This document shows, in pieces, positions 18,481 to 27,867 of a DNA stretch of 64,000 bases. Below the pieces are notes generated by a model, which ran no database searches, was not told where the DNA came from, and saw nothing but the letters and a program-made list of their open reading frames with translations. The DNA lies in NCBI GenBank assembly GCA_017404665.1, contig JAFRBX010000004.1, forward strand, positions 52,703-116,702. Reading direction: 5' to 3'. Source of the stretch: Ruminococcus sp. (GTDB lineage: Bacteria > Bacillota > Clostridia > Oscillospirales > Acutalibacteraceae). The position numbers were made by a program, and so were the translations under genes. How positions within the stretch are numbered: position 1 is the stretch's first letter; every line of letters begins with the position of its first letter.

Positions 18481-19062
18481 ATGGAAACTTATCAGATCAT
18501 GCAAATCGGTTTTTATGTATGTCTCGCCTTGGCTGTTCTGTTCTTCATTATCAGCCTGCTGCTGTTCTTCCTGTTTGACGTCCGCGCAATCATCGCTGCC
18601 AAAAGCGGCAAGAAAAAGGCGAAATCCATCAAGGAGCTGGAGGCGGAGAACAGCGCTACCGGCAGACTGATGAGGAAGAAGCCTGCCGCTCGCACGACGG
18701 GTAACCTCGAAAAGAAAAAGCCCGTAATCAAAAAGGGTGTCGTGCAGACGCCCGCGGAGCTCGACGGCAGTTCCGCCACCGCGAAGATCAGGAAAAAGGG
18801 CAAGACCGCCGAGATCGGCAGGACAGCCGAACTCGGAAAGCAGCCCGCTCAGCCTGTTCCGGATACCTCGGGCGCAGAAGAGACCTCTGTGCTCGGAGCC
18901 GAGCGCGCCGAGACGTCGGTGCTGTACGACAGCCCGACCGTGCGCCTTGACTCCGCCGAGACGACGATATTGGTGCAGTCGGCGAGCATCCCCGAGGTAG
19001 AGGGTGTGCGCTTTGAGATCGTCAAAAAAATCGTGTGTGTCAGCACGCAGGAAAGAGCGTAG
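18481..19062 (+). CDS. Single-pass membrane protein with repeated E-T-S/T-x-L motifs, candidate kinase substrate
   Basis: The 193-residue protein has an N-terminal helix at 7-32, a Lys-rich cytoplasmic stretch (40-85) and a low-complexity tail. The tail carries ETSVL (134-138), ETSVL (144-148) and ETTIL (160-164), and it ends with a short conserved-looking FEIVKKIVCV segment. The same short motif stands just before the FHA domains of the two FHA proteins in this locus. Acidic-Thr-Thr motifs preceding FHA domains are known phosphosites in actinobacterial GarA-type proteins, so these are likely targets here (inference). The gene starts 13 bp after the kinase stop, in the same operon. Confidence 0.65.
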   Translation: METYQIMQIGFYVCLALAVLFFIISLLLFFLFDVRAIIAAKSGKKKAKSIKELEAENSATGRLMRKKPAARTTGNLEKKKPVIKKGVVQTPAELDGSSATAKIRKKGKTAEIGRTAELGKQPAQPVPDTSGAEETSVLGAERAETSVLYDSPTVRLDSAETTILVQSASIPEVEGVRFEIVKKIVCVSTQERA

Positions 19063-19107
19063 GAAGGCTCTCTGACGGACACGTGTGTCACGGGGGGCAA
19101 ACGTACT

Positions 19108-19363
19108 AAGCCCCCTCTGACGGATACGCGTATCACGGGGCAGCCGAACGAAGCGTTTGATAGAGTATGATGTGCTATACCGGCAGGGGAGAGATAACGC
19201 GGCGTAGCAATTACATATCGCCTAATGACTCAAGCCGCCGCGGAAGTACCCTTACTCACGGTATCAGGTCCGACATTTCTCTTCTGCTTTAACGTTTCGT
19301 TATCTCTCCCTCCGTCACCGCCTTAGTCGGCGGCGACACCTCCCTCGTCAGAGGGAGGCTTGG
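19108..19363. repeat. MITE-like repeat, copy 2
   Basis: This roughly 256-bp element is homologous to 1500-1743. It has the left end AAGCCCCCTCTGACGG, the internal inverted pair GGGGAGAGATAACGC (19186-19200) and CGTTATCTCTCCC (19298-19310), and the right end GAGGGAGGCTTGG. It lies between the signalling operon and the surface-protein genes and fills most of the 19063-19446 gap. Confidence 0.65.
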
Positions 19364-19446
19364 AAACGCCCTGCTCCGTATATGGACGGAATCTAATGGA
19401 TAGTTCCGGCGGGAACAAGCCCCCGCCCTGCATGAGGTGCATTTTA

Positions 19447-19920
19447 TTGAAACATGCAATCAACTTAATAAAGCGGACGGTTCTCTTCCTGCTGCTCTCG
19501 TCGCTGTCGCTGCTGCTCGCGGCGTTCGGCGACTACCGCGGAAAGTGGTGGAACATCCTCGCCGCTGTCGGCGTGGGCGCGGGCTTCTGGATATTCCTGA
19601 TACTCGGCTATATCAGCTTTTATCAGCTTTCCAAGCGGAGAAAGGAACAGGAGAAGGGCAGCCGTTCCCAAAAAGACAAACAAAGACCCGGTATCATCGT
19701 ATTTTTCGCGAATCCGTACGCGAGGGCGGCGGATATCGCGATGGTAATATCGTTCATCGCAACGGTGGTATTTCAATTTGTTCCGTTCAGCGAGGTCGTC
19801 TCGCTGGGATCCATCGCGGCGTTTGTGTTTTCGGCACAGATGCACGGCATATTCAACGGAGTGAATTTTCAATATATATATAAGGGTGAAAAACACAACC
19901 GGAAAAGGAGTGTAGAATGA
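19447..19920 (+). CDS. Small integral membrane protein upstream of the giant surface protein
   Basis: The protein has about 157 residues with TTG 19447 as start (GAGGTG lies 8 nt upstream); an ATG at 19432 is the alternative. Two helices (about 8-27 and 33-53) are followed by a charged cytoplasmic loop (SKRRKEQEKGSRSQKDKQ) and two further hydrophobic segments. The family was not recognised. Its stop overlaps the start of the 2,549-residue surface protein (ATGA), so the two are co-translated and may act together, for example in export or anchoring. This is inference from position only. Confidence 0.6.
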   Translation: MKHAINLIKRTVLFLLLSSLSLLLAAFGDYRGKWWNILAAVGVGAGFWIFLILGYISFYQLSKRRKEQEKGSRSQKDKQRPGIIVFFANPYARAADIAMVISFIATVVFQFVPFSEVVSLGSIAAFVFSAQMHGIFNGVNFQYIYKGEKHNRKRSVE

Positions 19921-22900
19921 TGAAGAAATCGATGAAAAATGCATGGTTTCTGAAGGTGCTGGCGCTGGTGCTGGCGCTCGGACTGCTGATCGGCGCGGCG
20001 CCTGCCGCGGCGCTGGACGGCGAGACGACCGCACAGGACGAGACCGTCGTATCCGAGACCCCCTCAGAGGAAGAGACCCCTGCGGAAGATGAAACGGTCA
20101 TTCCCGACGAGCAGTCCGAAGGTGATGCTGAGGACGGCGAGGAAATCGACGGAGTCCCGATCGAAGCAGACAGCTCGACTGAAAAAGAGCCGGTCGCCTC
20201 GAAGGGTGATAAAGATTTAGCTGAAACGGCTGAGGCTCCCGCGGGCGTGACGATCGACGTCGATGAAGGCAGTTATGAAAGCTATAACGATTACTACTAT
20301 ACCGGCATCAAGAGCATCGAGATCTCCTTTACAAAGCCGGATGAGCTTACAGAGGAGCAGCTCAAAGTGGCATTTGATCAGAACCTTACCGAGACGGAGG
20401 ATTATGATCGCGTTGACTGGTGGGATGATTACGGTAACTTAACCGCCTACAGAGATTTGTACATTGACGGCGATGATGTAGAGATCGAAATGGATATCGA
20501 AGAGTTTGTCGATTTCAGATACAACAGTGAAGGATTCTCTGACGGAAAAGCGGACGGTATCTATACACTGGTGTTCTCTTATGACATTGACGGTGATGGC
20601 AACCCCATACTGTACAGTCAGGACTTCATGATCGACAACGCCGCGCCCACTTTCAGTGAAGCGCAAGCCGATTCTAATGACGTATGGGTGACCGACGCAA
20701 ATGTCAGCTATGCTGCTTCCGACGCCGGCTGCGGCGTCGCAAAAGTTCAGCTATACTATTTCAATAAAGGATATTATTACGTATGGGACTTTTCAAACAG
20801 TCCGGAAGGCAATTTTGCAATAAACAAGAGCGGGTCGTACGAATACGCTGTCAAAACGATCGACAACCTCGGGAACGAATCCCCCTACCTGTCTGTCGGC
20901 ACGATCAAGGTCGATAAGGCGTCCCCCGCCGTCGGCGAGAACGTCGACTATGACAAGGCGGCTCCCGGCTCCGACGAATGGACGAACGAGGCGGTCGAGG
21001 CGACCTTCAGCGTGACCGCGGGCGATTCCGGCGTCAAGAGCGTGAAGATCAAGGATTCGTCCAAGACCGTTAAGGATAAGGGCGACGGCAAATACGCCGT
21101 GACCTTTGAGGACGACAAGGATATCACCGTCGTCGTGACCGCGAACAACGGCAAGACCGCCGAAAAGAAGATCGCCGCGCCGCAGGTCGATACGACAAAG
21201 CCTGACAAGGACAGCATCCGCAACGTCGGCGTCAAGCGCAGCGACGAGACCAAGCTGCTGAATCTGCTGACCTTCGGTTTGTATGATAACCAGGATATCA
21301 CCCTGACAGTCTACGCCTCCGACTCCGGCTCCCCGATCGCCGAGATCAGCGCCGACAACGCCAAGGCGGTGAAGATGCGCGGCTTCAAGGTCACGGACGG
21401 CGTAGCGTCACAGGACTTTACGCTTTCTCCGGGCAGCACCGCCGAGGACAGCGACTTTACCAACCTGAAATTCACCTTAAAGGACGCCGCGGGCAACGAG
21501 AGCGAAGCCGCGATCGCCCTCAAGGATATCGTGAAGTTTACCGTTGACTCCGAGAGCACCGTCGAGAAGGCGGGCGCTGAGCTGGGCGAGCTGATCACCA
21601 CGAATATCGCTCCCGATATCTCCGAGTTCACCATCACCTCCGACAAGAGCGGCGACAGCGTCTATCGCAGCGACGTTGAGATCAAGACGACTGTCACCGA
21701 GAACCTGACCGGTCTCAAGAGCGTGAAGGTTTACTTCGATAAAGCGGATAAATTTGATAAAGAGAACAACTATAAGCCCCGGGAGGGCGTGAAGGACGTT
21801 TCCTCCTGTGTGAGCGCGATCTCCTCCGAGACCAAGACCAAATCGGCGACCGTGGATTATACTGTCGATAACGACTCTGCTTCGGGCAGCTATGTGATCT
21901 ATGTCGAGGCGAAGAACAACAGCGGCAACACGCTGGCGCACTATAAGCAGATTGTCATCGATAAGGACGAACCTAAGCTGGAGATCACCTCCAAGCCCGA
22001 TGATTGGACGAACACAGAGGGCACAAAGATCGTCATCAGCGCCGCCGATCAGCCCGAAGGCGGCTCCGGCATCGAGAAGGTGACCGTCAACGGCACTGAG
22101 ATCACTCCCGATGAGGACGGCGCCTATTCCTTCAATCCCGAAGCGGGCAAGGAGTATGAGATCGAGGCGATCGACCTTTTCGGCAACAAGACGACATTAG
22201 AAAAGGGCGGCATCAAGCTTACGCCCGAACAGGTCAAGTTCGACGATAAGGCGCCGACGATCAGCGCCTTTACCTACAGCAACGACAATAACGCCAAGTG
22301 GAGCGACAAGGTCACCGTGACCTTTACCGTTGATGACAAGCTCGACGGCAAGACGCTATCCGGCGTGAACAAGGATAGCTTCACCCTGACAAAAGCGGAC
22401 GGCTCCGCGACTGCGGCTGAGATCAAGCCGGAGTATGACGATATTAACGACGTCTACAACTGCTCGTTCACCGCCGCCGACAACAACACCGCCTATACTA
22501 TAAATGTAAAGGATAAGGCGGGCAATGCCGCCGAAGCCAAGACGACCGAGGTCATCAAGCGCGACGACAGCGAGCCCGTGATCGAGAAGATCGTTTTCGC
22601 CAATATCGCGAACGCGAAGAAGTTCGGCGTGTACGGCAAGGGAGACGTTCTCGCTACCGTGTACGTCAAGAGCGGTCATTCCGCGCCCGTGGACGATATC
22701 AAGCTCTATAACGACAAGACCGAGATCAGCTCCGACGCTGCGATCACCGAGGACGGCGAATACTTTATCAAGAGCTTTGCCGTTCCCGAGGCTGAAACGA
22801 ACGGCAGCGCCTACAAGAAGCTGGGCGCGTACGCCAAATCCGCGGCGGGCGTGCATACCCGCAAGGATACCGAGGACGGCATCGTCGGCATCGCCGATAT

Positions 22901-25900
22901 CAACGTCTATGTCGGCGACGCGCCGCTGGATAAATTGGCTGACTTCTTCGAGGCGGTCGCCAAGACCACCGGTCCCGCCGTTACCGCGGAATATACCTAT
23001 CCCGCAACCTTCAACGGCGCGCTCGGCTATGAACATAAAGACGACGGCAGCGTGGATGCATTCGGCATCTTCACCTTTGAGATCGAGGACGAGATCGCTG
23101 GCGTGGACGACGACACCGTCAAGGTCTATTTCGATACCGCCGATAAATTTACTGTCGACGGGGAAGGCAAATATATCCCCAAGTCCGACGCCAAGGAAAT
23201 GGCGGTGACATGGACTCCCGCCGAGAACGATCCCGATAAGAAGAACACTAAGACCACCGGAACCTTCGCGGAGACAGCGGCGACCGACAGCGGCTCCTAT
23301 GTGCTGTGCGCCGTCGCGAAGAACCTCTCCGGCGTGGAAAAAATCACCTCCGAAAAGCTGGATATCGACAACAGCGCTCCCGTGATCGGCGATGTGACCT
23401 ATCTGCCTGTCGACGGCAAGAACCCGTCCGAGAAATGGGTGAACAGCGATGTGACCGTAGAGTTTACCGTGACCGACAAGCCCGACGCTGTCAGCGGCGG
23501 CGTTGAGACCGTTACCGTCACCGGCGACGTCGACGGCGAGGATTATGCGGTCACAGACCTCGGCGGCGGCAAGTACAGCTTCACTACCGGCATCTCCCAG
23601 ACCTATACCGTCAAGGCAAACGATAACTTCCATATCAAGGCGGACGATCTGACCACCGCAAGGGTGCTGGTCGATCAGGAGCCCGCGCACATCAGCGTGC
23701 CGGAGCTTATAAGCTATCAGAACAACTGGACAGCGGATGAAAAGACAATCACCTTCACCGTCGACGATCTGTCCGATTATGAGAAATACACCGATGACGC
23801 TGACAAACAGCTCTCCGGCATCGACACCATTGTCGTCACCGACGCGGACGGCAGCGAGTATCCGCTGAAGGAAACGGTGGATAAGACCGCTCAGAGCAGG
23901 ACCTATTCCTTCATCGCGACCCGTTACAGCGACTATACCGTCACCGTGACCGATATCGCGGGCAACGTCAAGACCAGCGACGAGGACGAGGACACCAAGC
24001 TCAGCGAAGTTAAGGTCGACACGGAGGCTCCCGTGATCGACAACGTCAGCTTCAGCAAGGCGGATACCTCCGTTATCGACAGGATCCTGCACTTTTTGAC
24101 CTTCGGCATCTACGCCGATAAGGACGTCAGCATCCAAATCAAGGGTACCGATCCCTTTGCTTCCTCCAAGATCAAGGACGTCAAGGTCGTCTTTACCGAC
24201 GCCAAGACAGAAAAAACGACCGAAAAGACAGCGGCAAAGGAGATCACCGGAGGTGATCCGGATGCTTGTGAGATCGACGCGGCGATCGAGATCAATAACG
24301 GACTGATCAGCGACAGCCGGAACATCACGATCGAGATCACCGATATGGTCGACCATACCACCGGCGTGATCAGCCTGTCACAGCTTTACAGTGAGCACAA
24401 GGTGACCGTTCCCGACGGCTTTATGATCGCCGACAAGGATTTTGAGGTCATCATCCACGAGAACGCGCCTGTTATCACCGGTATTCAGCCGTATGCGAAT
24501 TCCGGCGATACCAAGGAGTTTGTCCATGACGGCACCTACTGGTACAGCGATAATGATTTCTCGGTCGATTTCAGCGCGACCGACGATATCTCGAAGCTGC
24601 ACGGTCTTACCGTGACGCTAAACGGCGACAGCAACGATATCACGACCGAATGCACCGAGACCGGCACCTCGACCGCTCTGAAGAAGACCTACACCGACTT
24701 TGAGATCGCAGCGGATCCCTCGACCCGTAATGATGAGATTGTCACTGAGAAGAACGGCACCGTGAGCATCCCCGCTCTCAGCGACCAGAGCATCCTGCGC
24801 TATGTCAGTCAGGTTTCGGCGGCGAATCAAATCAGCATCACCGCTCAGGGCAATAACGGCATCACCAACACCGTGTCAGCGCCCGATATCTTCATTGACG
24901 ATATCGCACCCGAGATCACGAAGTTCGAATTCACCGGCGACGGCGTCTCCGAGCTGGAAGGCGATCCCGCCGATCTCTCCCATGTGGGCGATACGCTCGA
25001 CGGCGTCACCGGCGACAACTACGTTTATTTCTTCAAGGATCAGGCCGAGGTCACGATCACCGCGACCGATACCCACAGCGGCATCAAGGGCAGCGGCGTG
25101 CGTCAGATCCATCTGATTACCATCGGCACAGCCGATGTGGACGGACCCGGTGTGAACTCCTATTATCACTCCGATGTTTCCGCCGACAACAACGGCGACC
25201 TGACGGCGAGCTTTACCATTCCCGCCGGCTTCCGCGGCAGCCTCTATGCCTACGCGACCGACCAGGTCGAGAACGACGGCAGATATTATAATCCTCACAA
25301 CCTGATCGCGGAGAACTACGATCTGCACGCCGCCTCCAGCAGCACTGCGATCACGGTCGACAACACCAACTATGTGACGACCGACAACAACGGTCATCCG
25401 CTGTATAACGGCGACGTCCTCCTCACCCTGACGGTCGAGGACCGCTTCTCCGGCATCAAGACGGTCGACTACTCCTTCGACGGGATCGAGTCCTCCGCTC
25501 ACTACAGCGGTACCGTTTCGATCGACAACGACGGCAATATCACTGACTCAAAGGATAGAAGCTGGACGGTCGAAGAGACCGACAAGAATCTGGTGACCCG
25601 CATCTCCATGCAGATCACGCTTGACGGCTTCGGTTCCTTTAACAGCAACGATATCATGCTCTCACTGTCCGGCTATGACCGCTCCGGCTACGCGATCGAT
25701 GAGACGACCCGAACCGTCAGCATCGACACTACCAAGCCGGTCATCGAGGTCACCTACGATCCCGCCGCAGGCTCGGGCAACACCTACGGCACCGACGAAT
25801 ACGAGTACTTCAAGGTCAGCCGCACGATGAACGTGGTCGTTTATGAACGCAACTTCGATCCTGCGCTCTTCGACTACAGCGGCATCCTGAACAATTATGT

Positions 25901-27566
25901 CAGCGGCGACGTTCCGGCGCTGGCGGCCGGCGAGAACTGGAGCACGAGCTACAGCGACTATACTGATTCTTCCGCACACTACGCGTCCTTTACCTTCGCG
26001 AACGACGGCGACTATGCGATCACGCTCGACTGCACCGATGAAGCGACCAACAAGGCGGACACCTACACCGGCGAGAAGTTTACCATTGATAATATCGACC
26101 CGACCGTGGAGGTCAGCCTGAATCCCTCCGCTCCCGTCAACGGCAAGTATTATAATCAAAAGGTCACTGCAACTATCACCGTGCATGAGCACAACTTTGC
26201 CGAGGGAGATACCTATGTGACCTTTACGCCCACCAAGACCGATTATGATACCAGCTATGATACCTCGCCCGTAGCGCCTGCCCTCACCGGCTGGTCCGAG
26301 AGCGGCACCGATACCCACGTGACGACCGTGGAGTTCTCCACCGACGGTATCTATTCCTTCACCTTTGATTATCAGGATAAGGCGCTGCGTGCAGCACAGC
26401 AGTTCACCCAAAACGAGTTTGTCGTCGACAAGAACATCGACAAGCTGATCGAGTTCATCGACGTTGATAACGCGACGGCATACAACGGTGAGATCATCCC
26501 CAAGGTCAGATTCACCGATACCAACCTCGACACAGCGGATACTATGCTGACCCGCGTCAGTCTTGATATCAGCAGCCTGACCCAGAGCACGGACGAGGCG
26601 AAGATCGACCACACGATGACGCCTCTTACCGGATCTCAGCGTACGGACGCCTACGTCAACTTCCCCTCGGAGGTTGAAAACGACGGTATCTATGAGCTTG
26701 AGGCGACGGGCACCGACCTTGCGGGCAACACCAAGACCGAGACGATCCTCTTCTCCGTCAACCGCTTCGGCTCTACCTTCATGCTCACCAAGGCGAGCGG
26801 CGAGTGGGTCGGCAAGGGCTTTACCAATACCGCTGACGAGCTCGAGGTTATCGAGATCAACGTCAACGAGGTCACGGATCAGGCGGTATCCGTATCGCAT
26901 AACTCCCAGACCCAAAAGCTTGCCAAAAAGTCGAACTTCGATTTCAGCTTTGTCGGCGGCGAAGAGAACTGGTACCGTTACAACTATGATATCTATCAAA
27001 ACAACTTCGCCGAGGAAGGCAATTACTCTGTCACCGTATCCTCGACCGATACCTTCAACAAGTCCGTCAGCAACCGCACCGCGTACGTTGATGAGGAAAA
27101 AGGCATCGTCAAGAACTGCCCGATCGCATTCGTGGTCGACCAGACGGCGCCGAGCATCCTGATCGAGGGCGTCGAGTCCGATACGCCTTACGGTGATCCC
27201 GAGAAGACGGTCCAGATCATCTGCACCGATACCAACATCGATCCCGAATCGCTGGTAATCACGGACGAGAACGGCGCCAAGCTGCAGGAAGGCACGGATT
27301 ATCAGGTAGAAGCGCTTGCGGGCGAGCTTGATATCGAGCTGCTCGTCGACAAGGCGGGCAAGCATTCGCTGAGTGTTTCCGTAGCCGATCTGGCTGAAAA
27401 CAGCAGCGCCGACGCGGTCACCGACTTTGAGCTGAACGCGTCCATCTTCACCCTGTTCTTCCACAACACCGCGGCGGTCGTAGGCACCGCGATCGGTCTT
27501 GCGGCGCTGGTCGGACTGGCGATCTTCCTGATCCTGAAGAGGAGAAAGAAGCAGGAGCAGGGATAA
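19917..27566 (+). CDS. Giant cell-surface protein with tandem Ig-like domains and C-terminal membrane anchor
   Basis: The protein has 2,549 residues. The N-terminal signal peptide (about 1-33, ending AAPAAALDG) is followed by an acidic Glu/Thr/Asp-rich stretch. A long series of beta-sandwich repeats of bacterial Ig/cadherin-like type comes next, recognised by recurring phrases such as V-D-x-x-A-P-x-I, D-x-A-G-N, K-V-Y-F-D-x-A-D-K-F and L-T-F-G-x-Y-x-x-x-D. The protein ends in one hydrophobic helix and the basic tail LKRRKKQEQG. There is no LPxTG, so anchoring is by the helix rather than sortase. It may act in adhesion or as a surface scaffold. Codon use matches neighbouring genes and no internal frame break was noticed. 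Confidence 0.85.
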   Translation: MMKKSMKNAWFLKVLALVLALGLLIGAAPAAALDGETTAQDETVVSETPSEEETPAEDETVIPDEQSEGDAEDGEEIDGVPIEADSSTEKEPVASKGDKDLAETAEAPAGVTIDVDEGSYESYNDYYYTGIKSIEISFTKPDELTEEQLKVAFDQNLTETEDYDRVDWWDDYGNLTAYRDLYIDGDDVEIEMDIEEFVDFRYNSEGFSDGKADGIYTLVFSYDIDGDGNPILYSQDFMIDNAAPTFSEAQADSNDVWVTDANVSYAASDAGCGVAKVQLYYFNKGYYYVWDFSNSPEGNFAINKSGSYEYAVKTIDNLGNESPYLSVGTIKVDKASPAVGENVDYDKAAPGSDEWTNEAVEATFSVTAGDSGVKSVKIKDSSKTVKDKGDGKYAVTFEDDKDITVVVTANNGKTAEKKIAAPQVDTTKPDKDSIRNVGVKRSDETKLLNLLTFGLYDNQDITLTVYASDSGSPIAEISADNAKAVKMRGFKVTDGVASQDFTLSPGSTAEDSDFTNLKFTLKDAAGNESEAAIALKDIVKFTVDSESTVEKAGAELGELITTNIAPDISEFTITSDKSGDSVYRSDVEIKTTVTENLTGLKSVKVYFDKADKFDKENNYKPREGVKDVSSCVSAISSETKTKSATVDYTVDNDSASGSYVIYVEAKNNSGNTLAHYKQIVIDKDEPKLEITSKPDDWTNTEGTKIVISAADQPEGGSGIEKVTVNGTEITPDEDGAYSFNPEAGKEYEIEAIDLFGNKTTLEKGGIKLTPEQVKFDDKAPTISAFTYSNDNNAKWSDKVTVTFTVDDKLDGKTLSGVNKDSFTLTKADGSATAAEIKPEYDDINDVYNCSFTAADNNTAYTINVKDKAGNAAEAKTTEVIKRDDSEPVIEKIVFANIANAKKFGVYGKGDVLATVYVKSGHSAPVDDIKLYNDKTEISSDAAITEDGEYFIKSFAVPEAETNGSAYKKLGAYAKSAAGVHTRKDTEDGIVGIADINVYVGDAPLDKLADFFEAVAKTTGPAVTAEYTYPATFNGALGYEHKDDGSVDAFGIFTFEIEDEIAGVDDDTVKVYFDTADKFTVDGEGKYIPKSDAKEMAVTWTPAENDPDKKNTKTTGTFAETAATDSGSYVLCAVAKNLSGVEKITSEKLDIDNSAPVIGDVTYLPVDGKNPSEKWVNSDVTVEFTVTDKPDAVSGGVETVTVTGDVDGEDYAVTDLGGGKYSFTTGISQTYTVKANDNFHIKADDLTTARVLVDQEPAHISVPELISYQNNWTADEKTITFTVDDLSDYEKYTDDADKQLSGIDTIVVTDADGSEYPLKETVDKTAQSRTYSFIATRYSDYTVTVTDIAGNVKTSDEDEDTKLSEVKVDTEAPVIDNVSFSKADTSVIDRILHFLTFGIYADKDVSIQIKGTDPFASSKIKDVKVVFTDAKTEKTTEKTAAKEITGGDPDACEIDAAIEINNGLISDSRNITIEITDMVDHTTGVISLSQLYSEHKVTVPDGFMIADKDFEVIIHENAPVITGIQPYANSGDTKEFVHDGTYWYSDNDFSVDFSATDDISKLHGLTVTLNGDSNDITTECTETGTSTALKKTYTDFEIAADPSTRNDEIVTEKNGTVSIPALSDQSILRYVSQVSAANQISITAQGNNGITNTVSAPDIFIDDIAPEITKFEFTGDGVSELEGDPADLSHVGDTLDGVTGDNYVYFFKDQAEVTITATDTHSGIKGSGVRQIHLITIGTADVDGPGVNSYYHSDVSADNNGDLTASFTIPAGFRGSLYAYATDQVENDGRYYNPHNLIAENYDLHAASSSTAITVDNTNYVTTDNNGHPLYNGDVLLTLTVEDRFSGIKTVDYSFDGIESSAHYSGTVSIDNDGNITDSKDRSWTVEETDKNLVTRISMQITLDGFGSFNSNDIMLSLSGYDRSGYAIDETTRTVSIDTTKPVIEVTYDPAAGSGNTYGTDEYEYFKVSRTMNVVVYERNFDPALFDYSGILNNYVSGDVPALAAGENWSTSYSDYTDSSAHYASFTFANDGDYAITLDCTDEATNKADTYTGEKFTIDNIDPTVEVSLNPSAPVNGKYYNQKVTATITVHEHNFAEGDTYVTFTPTKTDYDTSYDTSPVAPALTGWSESGTDTHVTTVEFSTDGIYSFTFDYQDKALRAAQQFTQNEFVVDKNIDKLIEFIDVDNATAYNGEIIPKVRFTDTNLDTADTMLTRVSLDISSLTQSTDEAKIDHTMTPLTGSQRTDAYVNFPSEVENDGIYELEATGTDLAGNTKTETILFSVNRFGSTFMLTKASGEWVGKGFTNTADELEVIEINVNEVTDQAVSVSHNSQTQKLAKKSNFDFSFVGGEENWYRYNYDIYQNNFAEEGNYSVTVSSTDTFNKSVSNRTAYVDEEKGIVKNCPIAFVVDQTAPSILIEGVESDTPYGDPEKTVQIICTDTNIDPESLVITDENGAKLQEGTDYQVEALAGELDIELLVDKAGKHSLSVSVADLAENSSADAVTDFELNASIFTLFFHNTAAVVGTAIGLAALVGLAIFLILKRRKKQEQG

Positions 27567-27632
27567 CAGAACAGGTATCAGATAACAGATAACAGTTAAC
27601 AGATAACAGTTGTGGGAAACGCTGACGCGTTT
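27567..27632 (+). repeat. GATAACA heptamer array with downstream GGGAAACGCTGACGCG module
   Basis: Starting on the base after the surface-protein stop codon, seven units in strict 7-bp phase (CAGAACA, GGTATCA, GATAACA, GATAACA, GTTAACA, GATAACA, GTTGTGG) run into GGAAACGCTGACGCGTTTT. The same pairing occurs at 55846-55898. Confidence 0.75.
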
Positions 27633-27652
27633 TGAATTTGAATAACGACAAA

Positions 27653-27695
27653 GAAACAACGTGCACGACTCTTTGTGAGCTGTGCACGTTGTTTC
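27653..27695. terminator. Hairpin between convergent genes, probable terminator
   Basis: GAAACAACGTGCAC and GTGCACGTTGTTTC form a perfect 14-bp stem with a 15-nt loop. The T-rich side is within the stem, so termination efficiency is uncertain. Confidence 0.55.
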
Positions 27696-27704
27696 GTTTG
27701 AGAT

Positions 27705-27750
27705 GTCATTGCGAGGGCTCGACACGCACGTCGACCCGTGGCAATCCCAC
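27705..27750. repeat. GTCATTGCG...GGCAATCCC short interspersed repeat
   Basis: GTCATTGCGAGGG and CCCGTGGCAATCCCAC arms surround an ACGCACGT-containing centre. The 27567-27866 gap consists almost entirely of repeats and a hairpin, with no gene. Confidence 0.65.
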
Positions 27751-27790
27751 AAAGTGGCGTACCGCCTTTCTGTTACAACTGACGTATCTC

Positions 27791-27867
27791 AATCGGGTGC
27801 GGGTGTCCCGCCCTTCACTGTTATCTGTTATCTATTATCTGATATCTGTTAACTGTTATCTGTTCTC
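27791..27867 (-). repeat. Inverted composite repeat: GC module plus TGTTATC heptamers
   Basis: AATCGGGTGCGGGTGTCCCGCCC is followed by seven consecutive 7-mers (TGTTATC, TGTTATC, TATTATC, TGATATC, TGTTAAC, TGTTATC, TGTTCTC). These are the reverse complement of the GATAACA unit and end exactly at the stop codon of the minus-strand gene. Confidence 0.75.

Noticed and set aside
22356-24356. 666-codon minus-strand open frame inside the surface protein gene
   Set aside because: It is a shadow of the Ig-repeat coding strand; repetitive composition, no ribosome binding site and no recognisable domain.
25662-27752. 696-codon minus-strand open frame overlapping the end of the surface protein
   Set aside because: Same reason as above. 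It also runs through the repeat arrays after the true gene end.
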